Virus record (IMG/VR): IMGVR_UViG_3300030333_001969
Coordinates: 1-64,000 of that record
Source: a virus
Strand: one strand, 5' to 3'
Length of the DNA stretch: 64,000 nucleotides
Of the stretch, positions 36,833 through 45,192 are shown in pieces. Numbering within the stretch: the stretch's first letter is position 1; each line of letters begins with the position of its first letter. A program made the position numbers and the translations under genes. Under the pieces are notes generated by a model. The model was not told the origin of the DNA. It did no database searches and was given only the letters and a program-made list of their open reading frames with translations.

Positions 36833-38466
36833 CTTGTTCGCCTTTCTGTTCTAGTATCTACGTTTTGATTTCCTGCTTCTCTTGGAAGGCCCGTATTTCT
36901 TTTATCTGGGCCTGTTTCAGATGAAGGTTTATTTCTTGTTGCTGGCGGGTTTTCTTGTGGTGTTGGTTGTCCTTGTTGTTCCATCATTTGACCCATTTGA
37001 CTTGCATCAATGTTTGTTCCAGCATAGGGGTCACGTTCAATTTGTTCATCTTGACCCGGTTGTTTTTGTCCTCCTTCTGGTGGAGGCTTATGATATGAAA
37101 ATCTTCCTTCATCGTCCATTTCAACTTCAAAGCCTAGATTTTTAATTGATGCAGCAATTTGCACTTCAAGTTCTCTTAGTCTTATCTTTGCTAACTCATC
37201 TTCTTCTTCTGATGGAGGCAATCTTAATTCCCAATCTGTGATACCAAATTGTTCTGTAATAAATGGTAATACATAATCATTCCAAATTGTTTGAGCCATC
37301 TCTACTGCCCTGTTAGTAACAAGTATTTGCATACCTTCATTGTTTAATCCGCCGCTTGCAGAATTGTCTGCCATGAAGATTTTAGACACACCATAGAAAG
37401 CAGAAATCCTATCTCTTAAGTCTTCTTTAACAGCAATGTAATCCATTTCTTTTAGAGTGTTCATAAAATTAATCCACTCAATAGAACCCTTACCATTTTC
37501 TGCCTCTATTCCCATTACAGGAATAAAGTGTGGGTCTTGCTCCATCTTTTCTTTAACACCTCTCCAGAAATTTTTCATTGAGTCAATATTTCTGGTTTGA
37601 ACTGCTAGTAATCCTCTTGGCATTCTACTCTTAGTATAAGAAGAGTTTACATAATTTTCCATAGCAATTAATGTAGTAATGTGATTCCAAAGTGTAAGAA
37701 TTGGAGACAGCCCATAAAGTCTGCTTGGATTATATTTACTAAAGTGTAAGACTTCTCCTTTAATATAATACTGTTCTTCACCGTGCGCTCTATTTACATA
37801 ATGAATTGGATACGTTGGGCTACCACATTCTTCACAATGTTCTGTTGGGTCATCTGTTCTAAATTCACGATGCCTTAAACAAGTAAATCCTTCCTTACCT
37901 TTGCTTCCTTTTTCGTCAGAAAAGATTGCCATAGTAACAGGGTCGCCCCTATACATTTCTTTAATTCTGTGCATCTTTATTTCATTATTACCATCCAAGA
38001 AATATTCTTTTACAAGAATAACATATGCATCATCCATTATATTAAGGTCATCTTCCATTTCCTTTAACACATCAATAAACATTTGTTCGGAGTCATTAAT
38101 ATATTTTCCTAAGAATTTCTTAGCATATTTTAATTGGTCTTCATCCGGCTTCTTTAAATTTTGTGACTTACACGCTTTACATACAGGAGTTGGAGATTTA
38201 TGTTTTTCTCCACAGTCTGCACACTTTAATACAAACTTCTCTTCCCAATGATAACCGCGTCTAAATATTTCATTCTTTAATTGATTTGTGCAAGTTCTAA
38301 CAATTACACATTGTTGAGCAACGTGATAAACCACAGGCCCAGTTATCATATACGAGGCATCTTTTTCTTGAATCCCCGGATTGAATACCTTTCTATCCGC
38401 AGGTTTAGGAGTTCTTCTCCTAAATACATTACGAAGAGAAAATCTTCTTTGTTCTTCTTCTACCAT
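36829..38466 (-). CDS. Portal protein with zinc ribbons
   Basis: 545 residues. Portal features include YYIKGEVLHFSKYNPSRLYG (235-255), then SPILTLWNHITTLIAMENYV and GLLAVQT, and DRISAFYGVSKIFMADNSAS near 355, as in HK97/SPP1-like portals. Two Cys clusters interrupt the N-terminal half: C82-x2-C85...C96-x2-C99, and C196-x2-H199...C211-x2-C214. Zinc ribbons are uncommon in portals. A Pro/Gln-rich C-terminal tail (QPTPQENPPATRNK) follows. It lies near the large terminase, with an endonuclease gene between. Confidence 0.82.
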   Translation of the reverse strand: MVEEEQRRFSLRNVFRRRTPKPADRKVFNPGIQEKDASYMITGPVVYHVAQQCVIVRTCTNQLKNEIFRRGYHWEEKFVLKCADCGEKHKSPTPVCKACKSQNLKKPDEDQLKYAKKFLGKYINDSEQMFIDVLKEMEDDLNIMDDAYVILVKEYFLDGNNEIKMHRIKEMYRGDPVTMAIFSDEKGSKGKEGFTCLRHREFRTDDPTEHCEECGSPTYPIHYVNRAHGEEQYYIKGEVLHFSKYNPSRLYGLSPILTLWNHITTLIAMENYVNSSYTKSRMPRGLLAVQTRNIDSMKNFWRGVKEKMEQDPHFIPVMGIEAENGKGSIEWINFMNTLKEMDYIAVKEDLRDRISAFYGVSKIFMADNSASGGLNNEGMQILVTNRAVEMAQTIWNDYVLPFITEQFGITDWELRLPPSEEEDELAKIRLRELEVQIAASIKNLGFEVEMDDEGRFSYHKPPPEGGQKQPGQDEQIERDPYAGTNIDASQMGQMMEQQGQPTPQENPPATRNKPSSETGPDKRNTGLPREAGNQNVDTRTERRTR

Positions 38467-38469
38467 CTA

Positions 38470-39780
38470 TTATACATCCATCTTTGAGTTTTCTTCCAAC
38501 TTACTAATTGAATCAATATCAATGTCCCATTCATTCCAATTGAAATTAGTGTTGTCTTTGTGATTGTGATACTTCATTAACTTAAACAACTCATCCTTTC
38601 TTTGTTTAAACCATGACTCCTTTTTGTCTTGTTTTTTAATCTTTATGAGTTCTAATAATACTTTTGCATTTGGCCCCTTCATTCTAAAATGTGGCATACA
38701 GTTTGTTAATAACTTTTTAATATCTGAACCAGAATAAAAGTTTAATCTATTTACAGGTCTAGTGTCTTGAGGTGATTTTTGGTCTAAATGTAATCTTCCT
38801 ATACTTCCTAAGGATTTATACATTTCAGTCATAAATGCTTTTCCTCTTTCTCCTGTTGCAACTAATCCTACTCTTGGGTTATGATTTTTATCCATTGTAA
38901 TGTAACCATCAGAATCTATAAATGCTGCTGTATATGCCCATATATTCTTTTTAATTTCATCATTAAATTTATAATAAGCACCATTTACAGAAGTTATATT
39001 TTCTTCCTTAGCAAGTTTTGCAATTACAGCAGAAGAAGTTTTATCATACAAATTCTTGTCTAATGATTCGTGAATTTCTCTAGCAGAAATTCCGGGATTA
39101 TTACAAACTGATTTAACTATCTCGGCCTTCACCACCGCCTTAGTGCTTGGGTTTATAGAGGTTTCCTTTAAAATTGCCTTAAATTCTCTTTTGGCCTTTG
39201 TTGCCTTTTTCAAACTTTCGGCATATTCTTTCCCATAATATTTACCTTTCATATCTAGGTTTGCTTCCCAATTCTTACAAAGAGCATCAATAACATTTCG
39301 TCTAGTATCTTCATCATTAATTTTACTTAACTTAAGTAAATCAGTTTCACTACAGGTCATGGATTTTATAGGAGCCTTATACTTACTAATCCAATATATT
39401 GAATCAATACATTTATTTAAATAATCTGTATAGCCATCAATAACATTATCAATAGCATTAGTGAATTTTATTTTATTTTCTCCCTTTAATGTTCTTCGAT
39501 GCATTCTCATCTCTTTAATAACACTAGGTATATCATGTCCTTGAATTTTATATTCGTCTGGGTAAACATCTAACGACTTTTTAGCATCTGTTAGGTTCAT
39601 ATTAAATTCTTGAGCATAATCTTTTGCTATATCTTCATGACTTCTAATAGGCTTATCTGCTAACCAAGCCCTATTGAGTCCTTCGATTTCTTCTGTTAAT
39701 TTAGCCTTTTCATTAAGAAGCCTTGCTTCTTCTTCTAAATTTTTTGCTTGTTCTTTCTCTTCTTGTGACTGTAATACCAT
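38470..39780 (-). CDS. LAGLIDADG-type endonuclease-like protein
   Basis: 436 residues. WAYTAAFIDSDGYITMD at about 281-297 matches the LAGLIDADG signature (acidic residue followed by Gly after a helix), with a following beta region (RVGLVATGERGKAFMTEMYK) and FRMKGPNAKVLLELIKIKKQ as in single-motif homing endonucleases. Residues 215-270 (SVCNNPGISAREIHESLDKN) look like a winged helix. The N-terminal 200 residues are a helical region with Cys143. It is placed between terminase and portal, a common site for freestanding homing genes, yet it fits the operon without disrupting it (3-14 nt gaps). Either a homing gene or a recruited packaging nuclease is possible. Confidence 0.7.
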   Translation of the reverse strand: MVLQSQEEKEQAKNLEEEARLLNEKAKLTEEIEGLNRAWLADKPIRSHEDIAKDYAQEFNMNLTDAKKSLDVYPDEYKIQGHDIPSVIKEMRMHRRTLKGENKIKFTNAIDNVIDGYTDYLNKCIDSIYWISKYKAPIKSMTCSETDLLKLSKINDEDTRRNVIDALCKNWEANLDMKGKYYGKEYAESLKKATKAKREFKAILKETSINPSTKAVVKAEIVKSVCNNPGISAREIHESLDKNLYDKTSSAVIAKLAKEENITSVNGAYYKFNDEIKKNIWAYTAAFIDSDGYITMDKNHNPRVGLVATGERGKAFMTEMYKSLGSIGRLHLDQKSPQDTRPVNRLNFYSGSDIKKLLTNCMPHFRMKGPNAKVLLELIKIKKQDKKESWFKQRKDELFKLMKYHNHKDNTNFNWNEWDIDIDSISKLEENSKMDV

Positions 39781-39794
39781 AATTCATACCCGAC

Positions 39795-41234
39795 CTAAAA
39801 ATTTAATCCAACCATCGCCCCGTTTTGCTCAAATAGAGGCGTTTCAGGCTCATCGAACAGTCCCATATCATCAAGGAGCATAAACGCTTCTGTCGGTGTC
39901 TGTGAGGCCGCATTTGCTAATGCTAGGCCCATAACCAAATCGTCATGTGCGCCGACTCCTTCAAACTTCCCCGCTTGGGTTATGGAGAACATAGATAACT
40001 CTTCTAATAAGGCTTGAGTCATCTTTCTGCTGTTATTATCACCATAAGGAAGATGTAATTTATTGTTTTCAAAATTCATTTGAAGATTTAGTATGATTTC
40101 TTGTTTCTTTCTTCTAGTGGTATCAAAGTCTCGCACATTTAGGTCAGAAACTGCTCTTAATTCTTGAGTAAAGGCTTTTGCAAACGTGTTTGTCTCATAG
40201 AGTATAACCTCAGGCTCAAATACTTGACCAATTAGCCTTAATTTATCAATATTCTCTCTAAACTGAACATTCTTTGCTCTATCTACATGAACAATACTTT
40301 TATTTTTCTCTTCATCTACTTCTAATACAACAATTACGTTATAATCGCCATCTGTAGAGATAGCAGGGTCAACTCCTACATAATATTTGTATCCTTTGTC
40401 CTTTCGATGACCCAATTTGAGAATTAAATCTTTATTTTTAGCATTTTCCAAGTGTTCTTGTCCGAAAAGTGCAGTTCCTGTTGAAACTGGTATACATAAA
40501 TACTCTCTGGTAAACTTTAATGAGCCAATTTCTGCTTTTCTTTGCATTAGAGCATCATAGTCCCATCTTGCAGGCCATAGAGGTTCATTCATTGAATCCA
40601 AACACGGATACTTTCTAACTGTATATGCAGGATTCTCTTCTAATTGTGAGAATATATCAGTATATGTGAAAGGAGTTCCTATCATTCTCAAATTAGCAGT
40701 ATGGTGCAGAGTTGGTATCATATCTCCGAAGAACCAATCTGTAACTCTTTGAATACCTGTTAAACTAAACTCTTTCAAAGGGTCGTCAATGATAATTTCT
40801 TGCGGGTGAAGACCACGAATCTGTGAACCTACTGACCTTTCAAGAATTGAGTTGCCATTTGTTAATGTAATGTTTCCAATAGCCCAACCTCTTGTCGGCC
40901 TAAACTTTTTTAATTGTGGTAGATTAAAATATCTATCAATTTCTCTCATGTGAACCAAAGTCTGTTTTTGGTTCGATGAAATATATAGCATTTGAAATGG
41001 TGGTTCTTGGAATACTAAATTCCATACAACCCAACTGTGCATAAAGACTGACTTTCCGTGGTCACGACTACAAACAATAACAGTTCTATCTGTGTTTTGC
41101 ATTGTCTCAAACCACTCTTGCATATATTTTGGATACATCATTCCTAGCACATTTTGAAAGAAATAAGGAAATGAATCTTTAGACATTTGCATATCCATTT
41201 GGTGAGCAAAATTCATTTCTTCTAACTCTACCAT
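39795..41234 (-). CDS. terL: Terminase large subunit
   Basis: 479 residues. The ATPase has Walker A CSRDHGKS (55-62), Walker B IIIDDP (147-152) and a coupling motif MIGTP near 184-188. The nuclease has Asp289 in YVGVDPAIS, Glu347 in LYETNT and Asp431/Asp432 in AHDDLVMGLALA. This is the motor that cuts and packages DNA into proheads through the portal. Length is typical. The ATG is preceded by GGAAGGAATAGGTT. No intein was seen. The motif details are visible in the sequence and the assignment is firm. Confidence 0.95.
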   Translation of the reverse strand: MVELEEMNFAHQMDMQMSKDSFPYFFQNVLGMMYPKYMQEWFETMQNTDRTVIVCSRDHGKSVFMHSWVVWNLVFQEPPFQMLYISSNQKQTLVHMREIDRYFNLPQLKKFRPTRGWAIGNITLTNGNSILERSVGSQIRGLHPQEIIIDDPLKEFSLTGIQRVTDWFFGDMIPTLHHTANLRMIGTPFTYTDIFSQLEENPAYTVRKYPCLDSMNEPLWPARWDYDALMQRKAEIGSLKFTREYLCIPVSTGTALFGQEHLENAKNKDLILKLGHRKDKGYKYYVGVDPAISTDGDYNVIVVLEVDEEKNKSIVHVDRAKNVQFRENIDKLRLIGQVFEPEVILYETNTFAKAFTQELRAVSDLNVRDFDTTRRKKQEIILNLQMNFENNKLHLPYGDNNSRKMTQALLEELSMFSITQAGKFEGVGAHDDLVMGLALANAASQTPTEAFMLLDDMGLFDEPETPLFEQNGAMVGLNF

Positions 41235-41237
41235 AAC

Positions 41238-42131
41238 CTATTCCTTCCTTTTATTTTCCCATGCTGCATCAATTTCTTGTTGAATTTTTGGAAGATAAAT
41301 TACCCAATCATATCCTTTTTGTTCTGCACTTTCTTTATGAAAGTCTACAATTTTCTTTGGTATGTGTTCATAATATTTTTCTAATTCAGTAGGATTTACT
41401 TCCCAATGCTTTCTTATAAAAGACTTAACCCAACCATTTCCTTTTATAGTTTGATTATTCAATAAACCCACTCCCGGCTTATGTGCCATCTTATCCATTT
41501 TTTCTTTTTGTAATTTACTACCAATTCCTGTGAATCCTTTGCTTCCACCATTAGCATAATCTGGGTGAACTCTTGCACCTGCTAATGCCCACCAAGTTCC
41601 GTGGTCTTCAAAACCAGAATAACCTATTAATTTATTACCATCCCACGCAGTAAGATAATCGCCATCAAAAGTAAAAGGATTTAAACCTACAGGATTAGTT
41701 CTTCTTGTGACTCTTGGATTGTCAGATTTAGGGTGAGATTCATTCCAAGCCTCAACTATTTCTTCATCTGAATATAATCTTGTAGGGAATGTAATACCAC
41801 GATATGCTTTTTTCACGTCCCTCATAAATTCATTTTGATTAGTTTTTCCCCAATGCTCTAGTGCTTGCATTACAGCATTCATTAATTTATTTTGCGAACC
41901 AACACTTATACTCCAAGAATTGAATCCTTCTTTACGCATCTTAACTAATTCTGTTTGTAACGTATGACAGTTAGGACTACTATTTACCCAATCAATAAAT
42001 GTTTTATGTTTTAGCCACAAATCATCGTGTAATTCTTTATCATCATTTACTGCATTTTGCAATATATCTAAAGCATCATAACACCCATAATCCATTTTTG
42101 TTTGTTTTAGAAATGTATCAAACCAAGTCAC
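41238..42131 (-). CDS. W-tag protein with GNAT-like domain
   Basis: 297 residues from a GTG start at 42131, with GGTGGTGG upstream. It starts MTWFDTFLKQTKMDYGCYDA (W-tag). Residues about 158-260 resemble a GNAT acetyltransferase core: DYLTAWDGNKLIGYSGFEDH, then WWALAGARVHPDYANGGSKG leading to GIGSKLQKEKMDKM, which fits the beta4 strand and the acetyl-CoA-binding loop plus helix. If it is active, its substrate is unknown. A tagged enzyme next to the terminase would be a candidate for delivery with the DNA. GNAT assignment is by pattern only. Confidence 0.55.
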   Translation of the reverse strand: MTWFDTFLKQTKMDYGCYDALDILQNAVNDDKELHDDLWLKHKTFIDWVNSSPNCHTLQTELVKMRKEGFNSWSISVGSQNKLMNAVMQALEHWGKTNQNEFMRDVKKAYRGITFPTRLYSDEEIVEAWNESHPKSDNPRVTRRTNPVGLNPFTFDGDYLTAWDGNKLIGYSGFEDHGTWWALAGARVHPDYANGGSKGFTGIGSKLQKEKMDKMAHKPGVGLLNNQTIKGNGWVKSFIRKHWEVNPTELEKYYEHIPKKIVDFHKESAEQKGYDWVIYLPKIQQEIDAAWENKRKE

Positions 42132-42188
42132 AATCCCACCACCTAAACTTTGTTAATTTAACCTTTTTTAAAGGAAGTTTTTTAGACA

Positions 42189-42473
42189 TTAATATCCCAT
42201 ATCCATTTTACTTGGCCCTGTCAACTCTCTAACCTTTTGACAACAAAGCCTAATTTTTTGTGTTGATTGTAAATTCCAAAAGGTATCCTTTTCCATCCTA
42301 AATTTCTTTTCTATGTAAGCACATAGTTCTCTTCTTGTCATTGCTTCAAAGTCAGCATCTATTTTTACGCCTAGAATTGGCCCTGTTTCTGGAGGTAATC
42401 TTGAATCCAAGATTACATATACCTTACCCATTATATCAATGAGTTTACTAATTAATTTATGTCTAATTTTCAT
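42189..42473 (-). CDS. Small unknown protein
   Basis: 94 residues. ATG 42473 forms an ATGA overlap with the 52-residue upstream gene, which decides the start, though MGKVYVILDSRLPPETGPIL at codon 15 is an alternative. The sequence has a strand-like VYVILDS, then a helical IDADFEAMTRRELCAYIEKK. No W-tag. Not recognised. Confidence 0.5.
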   Translation of the reverse strand: MKIRHKLISKLIDIMGKVYVILDSRLPPETGPILGVKIDADFEAMTRRELCAYIEKKFRMEKDTFWNLQSTQKIRLCCQKVRELTGPSKMDMGY

Positions 42474-42628
42474 TTCTTATCAACTACTTTATGTTCAAAT
42501 AGATAATCTGATGCATCATCAACAGATGACCAATCATGTTCATCCAAATCATATTTATCTGCGACTTCCTCTAAATCATCTATTGCCTCATCAACAGGCT
42601 TTTTCTTTATCACGTTAAACCATTTCAT
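42470..42628 (-). CDS. Very small W-tag protein
   Basis: 52 residues: MKWFNVIKKKPVDEAIDDLE, continuing to SSVDDASDYLFEHKVVDKK. It is joined by ATGA overlaps to both neighbours (42625-42628 and 42470-42473), which strongly supports that it is a gene. Apart from the tag it is an acidic helical peptide. Its tiny size suggests a tagged minor virion or regulatory peptide. Confidence 0.6.
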   Translation of the reverse strand: MKWFNVIKKKPVDEAIDDLEEVADKYDLDEHDWSSVDDASDYLFEHKVVDKK

Positions 42629-45192
42629 CGGAACACCGCCTTTACATGATAAACGACATCTTCATTAACACCAAACTTCTTTGCAATGGTTTCCATGTTA
42701 TCAAATTCACTAACAATACCAATAACATCTGTTGCAGTAACTTCTACATTATATCTTTTCTTTACAAAATCTATTGTATCGTTAACATTATCAAAATCGC
42801 TAGTGTCTCCAAATCCTAAGTAAGTAGGTTTGTTTAACATCTTTCTAATTTCATCATGGGCAATTAATATAGATTGTTCTGGAACAGACAACTTAATTTT
42901 ATCTTCTCTTTCTGTATGAAGAGTCATAAACTTTTCAACCTGTGCCTTCTTTGATAAATCTTTTTTGAATAGTTTAGATTTAGATGCAATAAATAAGATT
43001 AAATATTTATACATTGGAGTGGGTTTACCTGCCTTTTCATATTCTTTTGAAAGTCTTTCTACGCTTTGTCCTTCAATCTTCAATTCGTCTAACGAAACAT
43101 TATCATTTTCTTTTGCAATCCTTTCTAAAATGTGTGCAAAGTATTGATATTCTAAATTCATATTTTCAGTAAATTCTTCAAGAATAGTTAGAACTCCCTC
43201 AGTAGTGTTTATAAGATTTTGTTTAGAGGGAGAAGTAGAAGTCATTGCTGCTCTATAATCATTGATATGAAGCAAATCATTATTGTCAATCATACCAATA
43301 CCATAATCTAAGAACATAGTAAATAGGTGAGAAATTAATTGGTTAGGTGCGCCACGCGCCATAAACTGTGCTAACTCACCTTTTCTTAAAAATTTAGGAA
43401 CATCTGTAAATGGTTGCATTTCTCCCTGTGAAGGTTCTACATAATACTTTTGAATTGCCTCTAATACATTGTTCATAGATTCTTCAAATTCTCCTAAATT
43501 ATCTCTAAGAGAACCTAAGTGTCCTAATCTAAATCTAGAGAAAACGTTATACAATTCTTTTTGTGCTGCATCTTCCTTTTCTTCTCTTGCAGCAATTCCT
43601 CCTGATGGCATATCTAATTTGTCCCAAATCTCAGGCATGGAAGTTTTATCCAATGGGTCTTCTAATAAATTACCTATTGCCACTAATAAATCTAAATGGA
43701 ACTGTTCTAATTCATCGTATGTAGGTAAATCTTGTTCTCCTAAATATTCTGCATAAAATTGAAATCCATCACCATCATGTCTTAAAAACTCATTAACTTC
43801 TGGAGTGTATGGAAGATAATAAAATTCTCTCTTAGAATCAGCAATCATTTCTTTTCTACTGTTGTGTTCATCTAACAATTCCTGTAAGTCGTCTGCAATA
43901 CCATCATCCATTTCATTTTCTTCTTTAATTTCCTGCTCTAATATTTCTAAAAACTTTTGCCACGCTTTCTTATCGAAGGGTTCTTCTATAATTCCTTTCT
44001 GTGCAGCAATTGCATAAAGGGGGTCAACTTCTGTGATTCTAGTTTTACGACCCGTTTGTTGTTTAAAGTTTTCAGCAGTTGTTTCAACTGAACTTCCACC
44101 TGTACCAAACTCGCTTGTTGCTCCTGTGGTTCCTGTTTCATCTTCTTCATTAACACCATAAAGGTCTATCATTTCTTCTTCTTCATCAAGACCAAACTCA
44201 TCTTCATCTTCATCTCCGTCACGGTCATCTACAGCGTCATCAAAAAGTTGTTGTATTTTTGTCATTATCGCATTATGAACATTGTCTAAAGTGTCTTGTT
44301 CATCATCGCTTGCAACAGGATATTTAACAGTTCTACTTTTAATAACATAATTCATTCCTTTCATTTTTTCATACAACTTATGTAATTCTTCTAATTCATT
44401 ATCTAAAGTGTGGAAATAGGTTTCTGATTCTTTTCTTCCAGTTATGGTTGTCTTTTCACCAACTGTTTCATCTTCTTCGTTTTTGAGTTCTTCAACTTCT
44501 TTTTCAATCCCTTCCCAATTAAGTAAAAGTTCTTTAATTGATTCTTCTAATTCTTCATATGCGTCATAAACTTCAGACCAATACTTATAAAATTTATCTC
44601 TGGATTTAATATATTTGGGGTCAATAACTCCTATCAGTTCTGAATCGTCAAACCTTTGAATCTTTAGTTTTCTTTTTCTTGCTGTGGTTTCAAGAGCATC
44701 TGATAAAGAAGAAAGACCTAGCGAATAGTGTGACATAAACTCTCTACCTTTGAGATTGTTTATCATGTCATCCAAGAATTTTTTAGTATCTTTGTCTTTA
44801 TTTATTAAAGTAATATCTTCTACATTAAGAGCAGACTTAAGATTGCTAGGCTTTAGTTTTCTATTGCGGTATCTAAAATGAACTAATATATCTTTTAATG
44901 CATTCTTACTAAGTTTACCTGTATCAGTTCCTTTAGAAAGAAATGCAATATAGTCTTCAATGTATTGATTAGAAAATCCTTTACCTTCTAATTCATCTTT
45001 GATTTCTGCTATGCTTGCATCTCTGTCTAGAGATTGAGAAACTTCTATAACATCGGTTCTAGGAACATGGTCTTCTTGAAATTCTACTGTTTCTGCTTCA
45101 TCCATCATATCAGCATATACCATCATGTCTTTAATGTCATACTTATCCATGTATGCGTGTCTAGTTAAACCAATATAATCTTTAATTTCCAT
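42625..45192 (-). CDS. Large acidic coiled-coil protein
   Basis: 855 residues starting MEIKDYIGLTRHAYMDKYDI; no clear W-tag. It is strongly acidic and mostly helical, with long charged runs (LFDDAVDDRDGDEDEDEFGL near 310, EDETGTTGATSEFGTGG near 345). The C-terminal part has FVKKRYNVEVTATDVIGIVS, possibly a small helical DNA-binding-like end. The composition resembles scaffold or internal core proteins. Overlaps the 699-residue gene by 11 nt. Not recognised. Confidence 0.55.
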   Translation of the reverse strand: MEIKDYIGLTRHAYMDKYDIKDMMVYADMMDEAETVEFQEDHVPRTDVIEVSQSLDRDASIAEIKDELEGKGFSNQYIEDYIAFLSKGTDTGKLSKNALKDILVHFRYRNRKLKPSNLKSALNVEDITLINKDKDTKKFLDDMINNLKGREFMSHYSLGLSSLSDALETTARKRKLKIQRFDDSELIGVIDPKYIKSRDKFYKYWSEVYDAYEELEESIKELLLNWEGIEKEVEELKNEEDETVGEKTTITGRKESETYFHTLDNELEELHKLYEKMKGMNYVIKSRTVKYPVASDDEQDTLDNVHNAIMTKIQQLFDDAVDDRDGDEDEDEFGLDEEEEMIDLYGVNEEDETGTTGATSEFGTGGSSVETTAENFKQQTGRKTRITEVDPLYAIAAQKGIIEEPFDKKAWQKFLEILEQEIKEENEMDDGIADDLQELLDEHNSRKEMIADSKREFYYLPYTPEVNEFLRHDGDGFQFYAEYLGEQDLPTYDELEQFHLDLLVAIGNLLEDPLDKTSMPEIWDKLDMPSGGIAAREEKEDAAQKELYNVFSRFRLGHLGSLRDNLGEFEESMNNVLEAIQKYYVEPSQGEMQPFTDVPKFLRKGELAQFMARGAPNQLISHLFTMFLDYGIGMIDNNDLLHINDYRAAMTSTSPSKQNLINTTEGVLTILEEFTENMNLEYQYFAHILERIAKENDNVSLDELKIEGQSVERLSKEYEKAGKPTPMYKYLILFIASKSKLFKKDLSKKAQVEKFMTLHTEREDKIKLSVPEQSILIAHDEIRKMLNKPTYLGFGDTSDFDNVNDTIDFVKKRYNVEVTATDVIGIVSEFDNMETIAKKFGVNEDVVYHVKAVFR

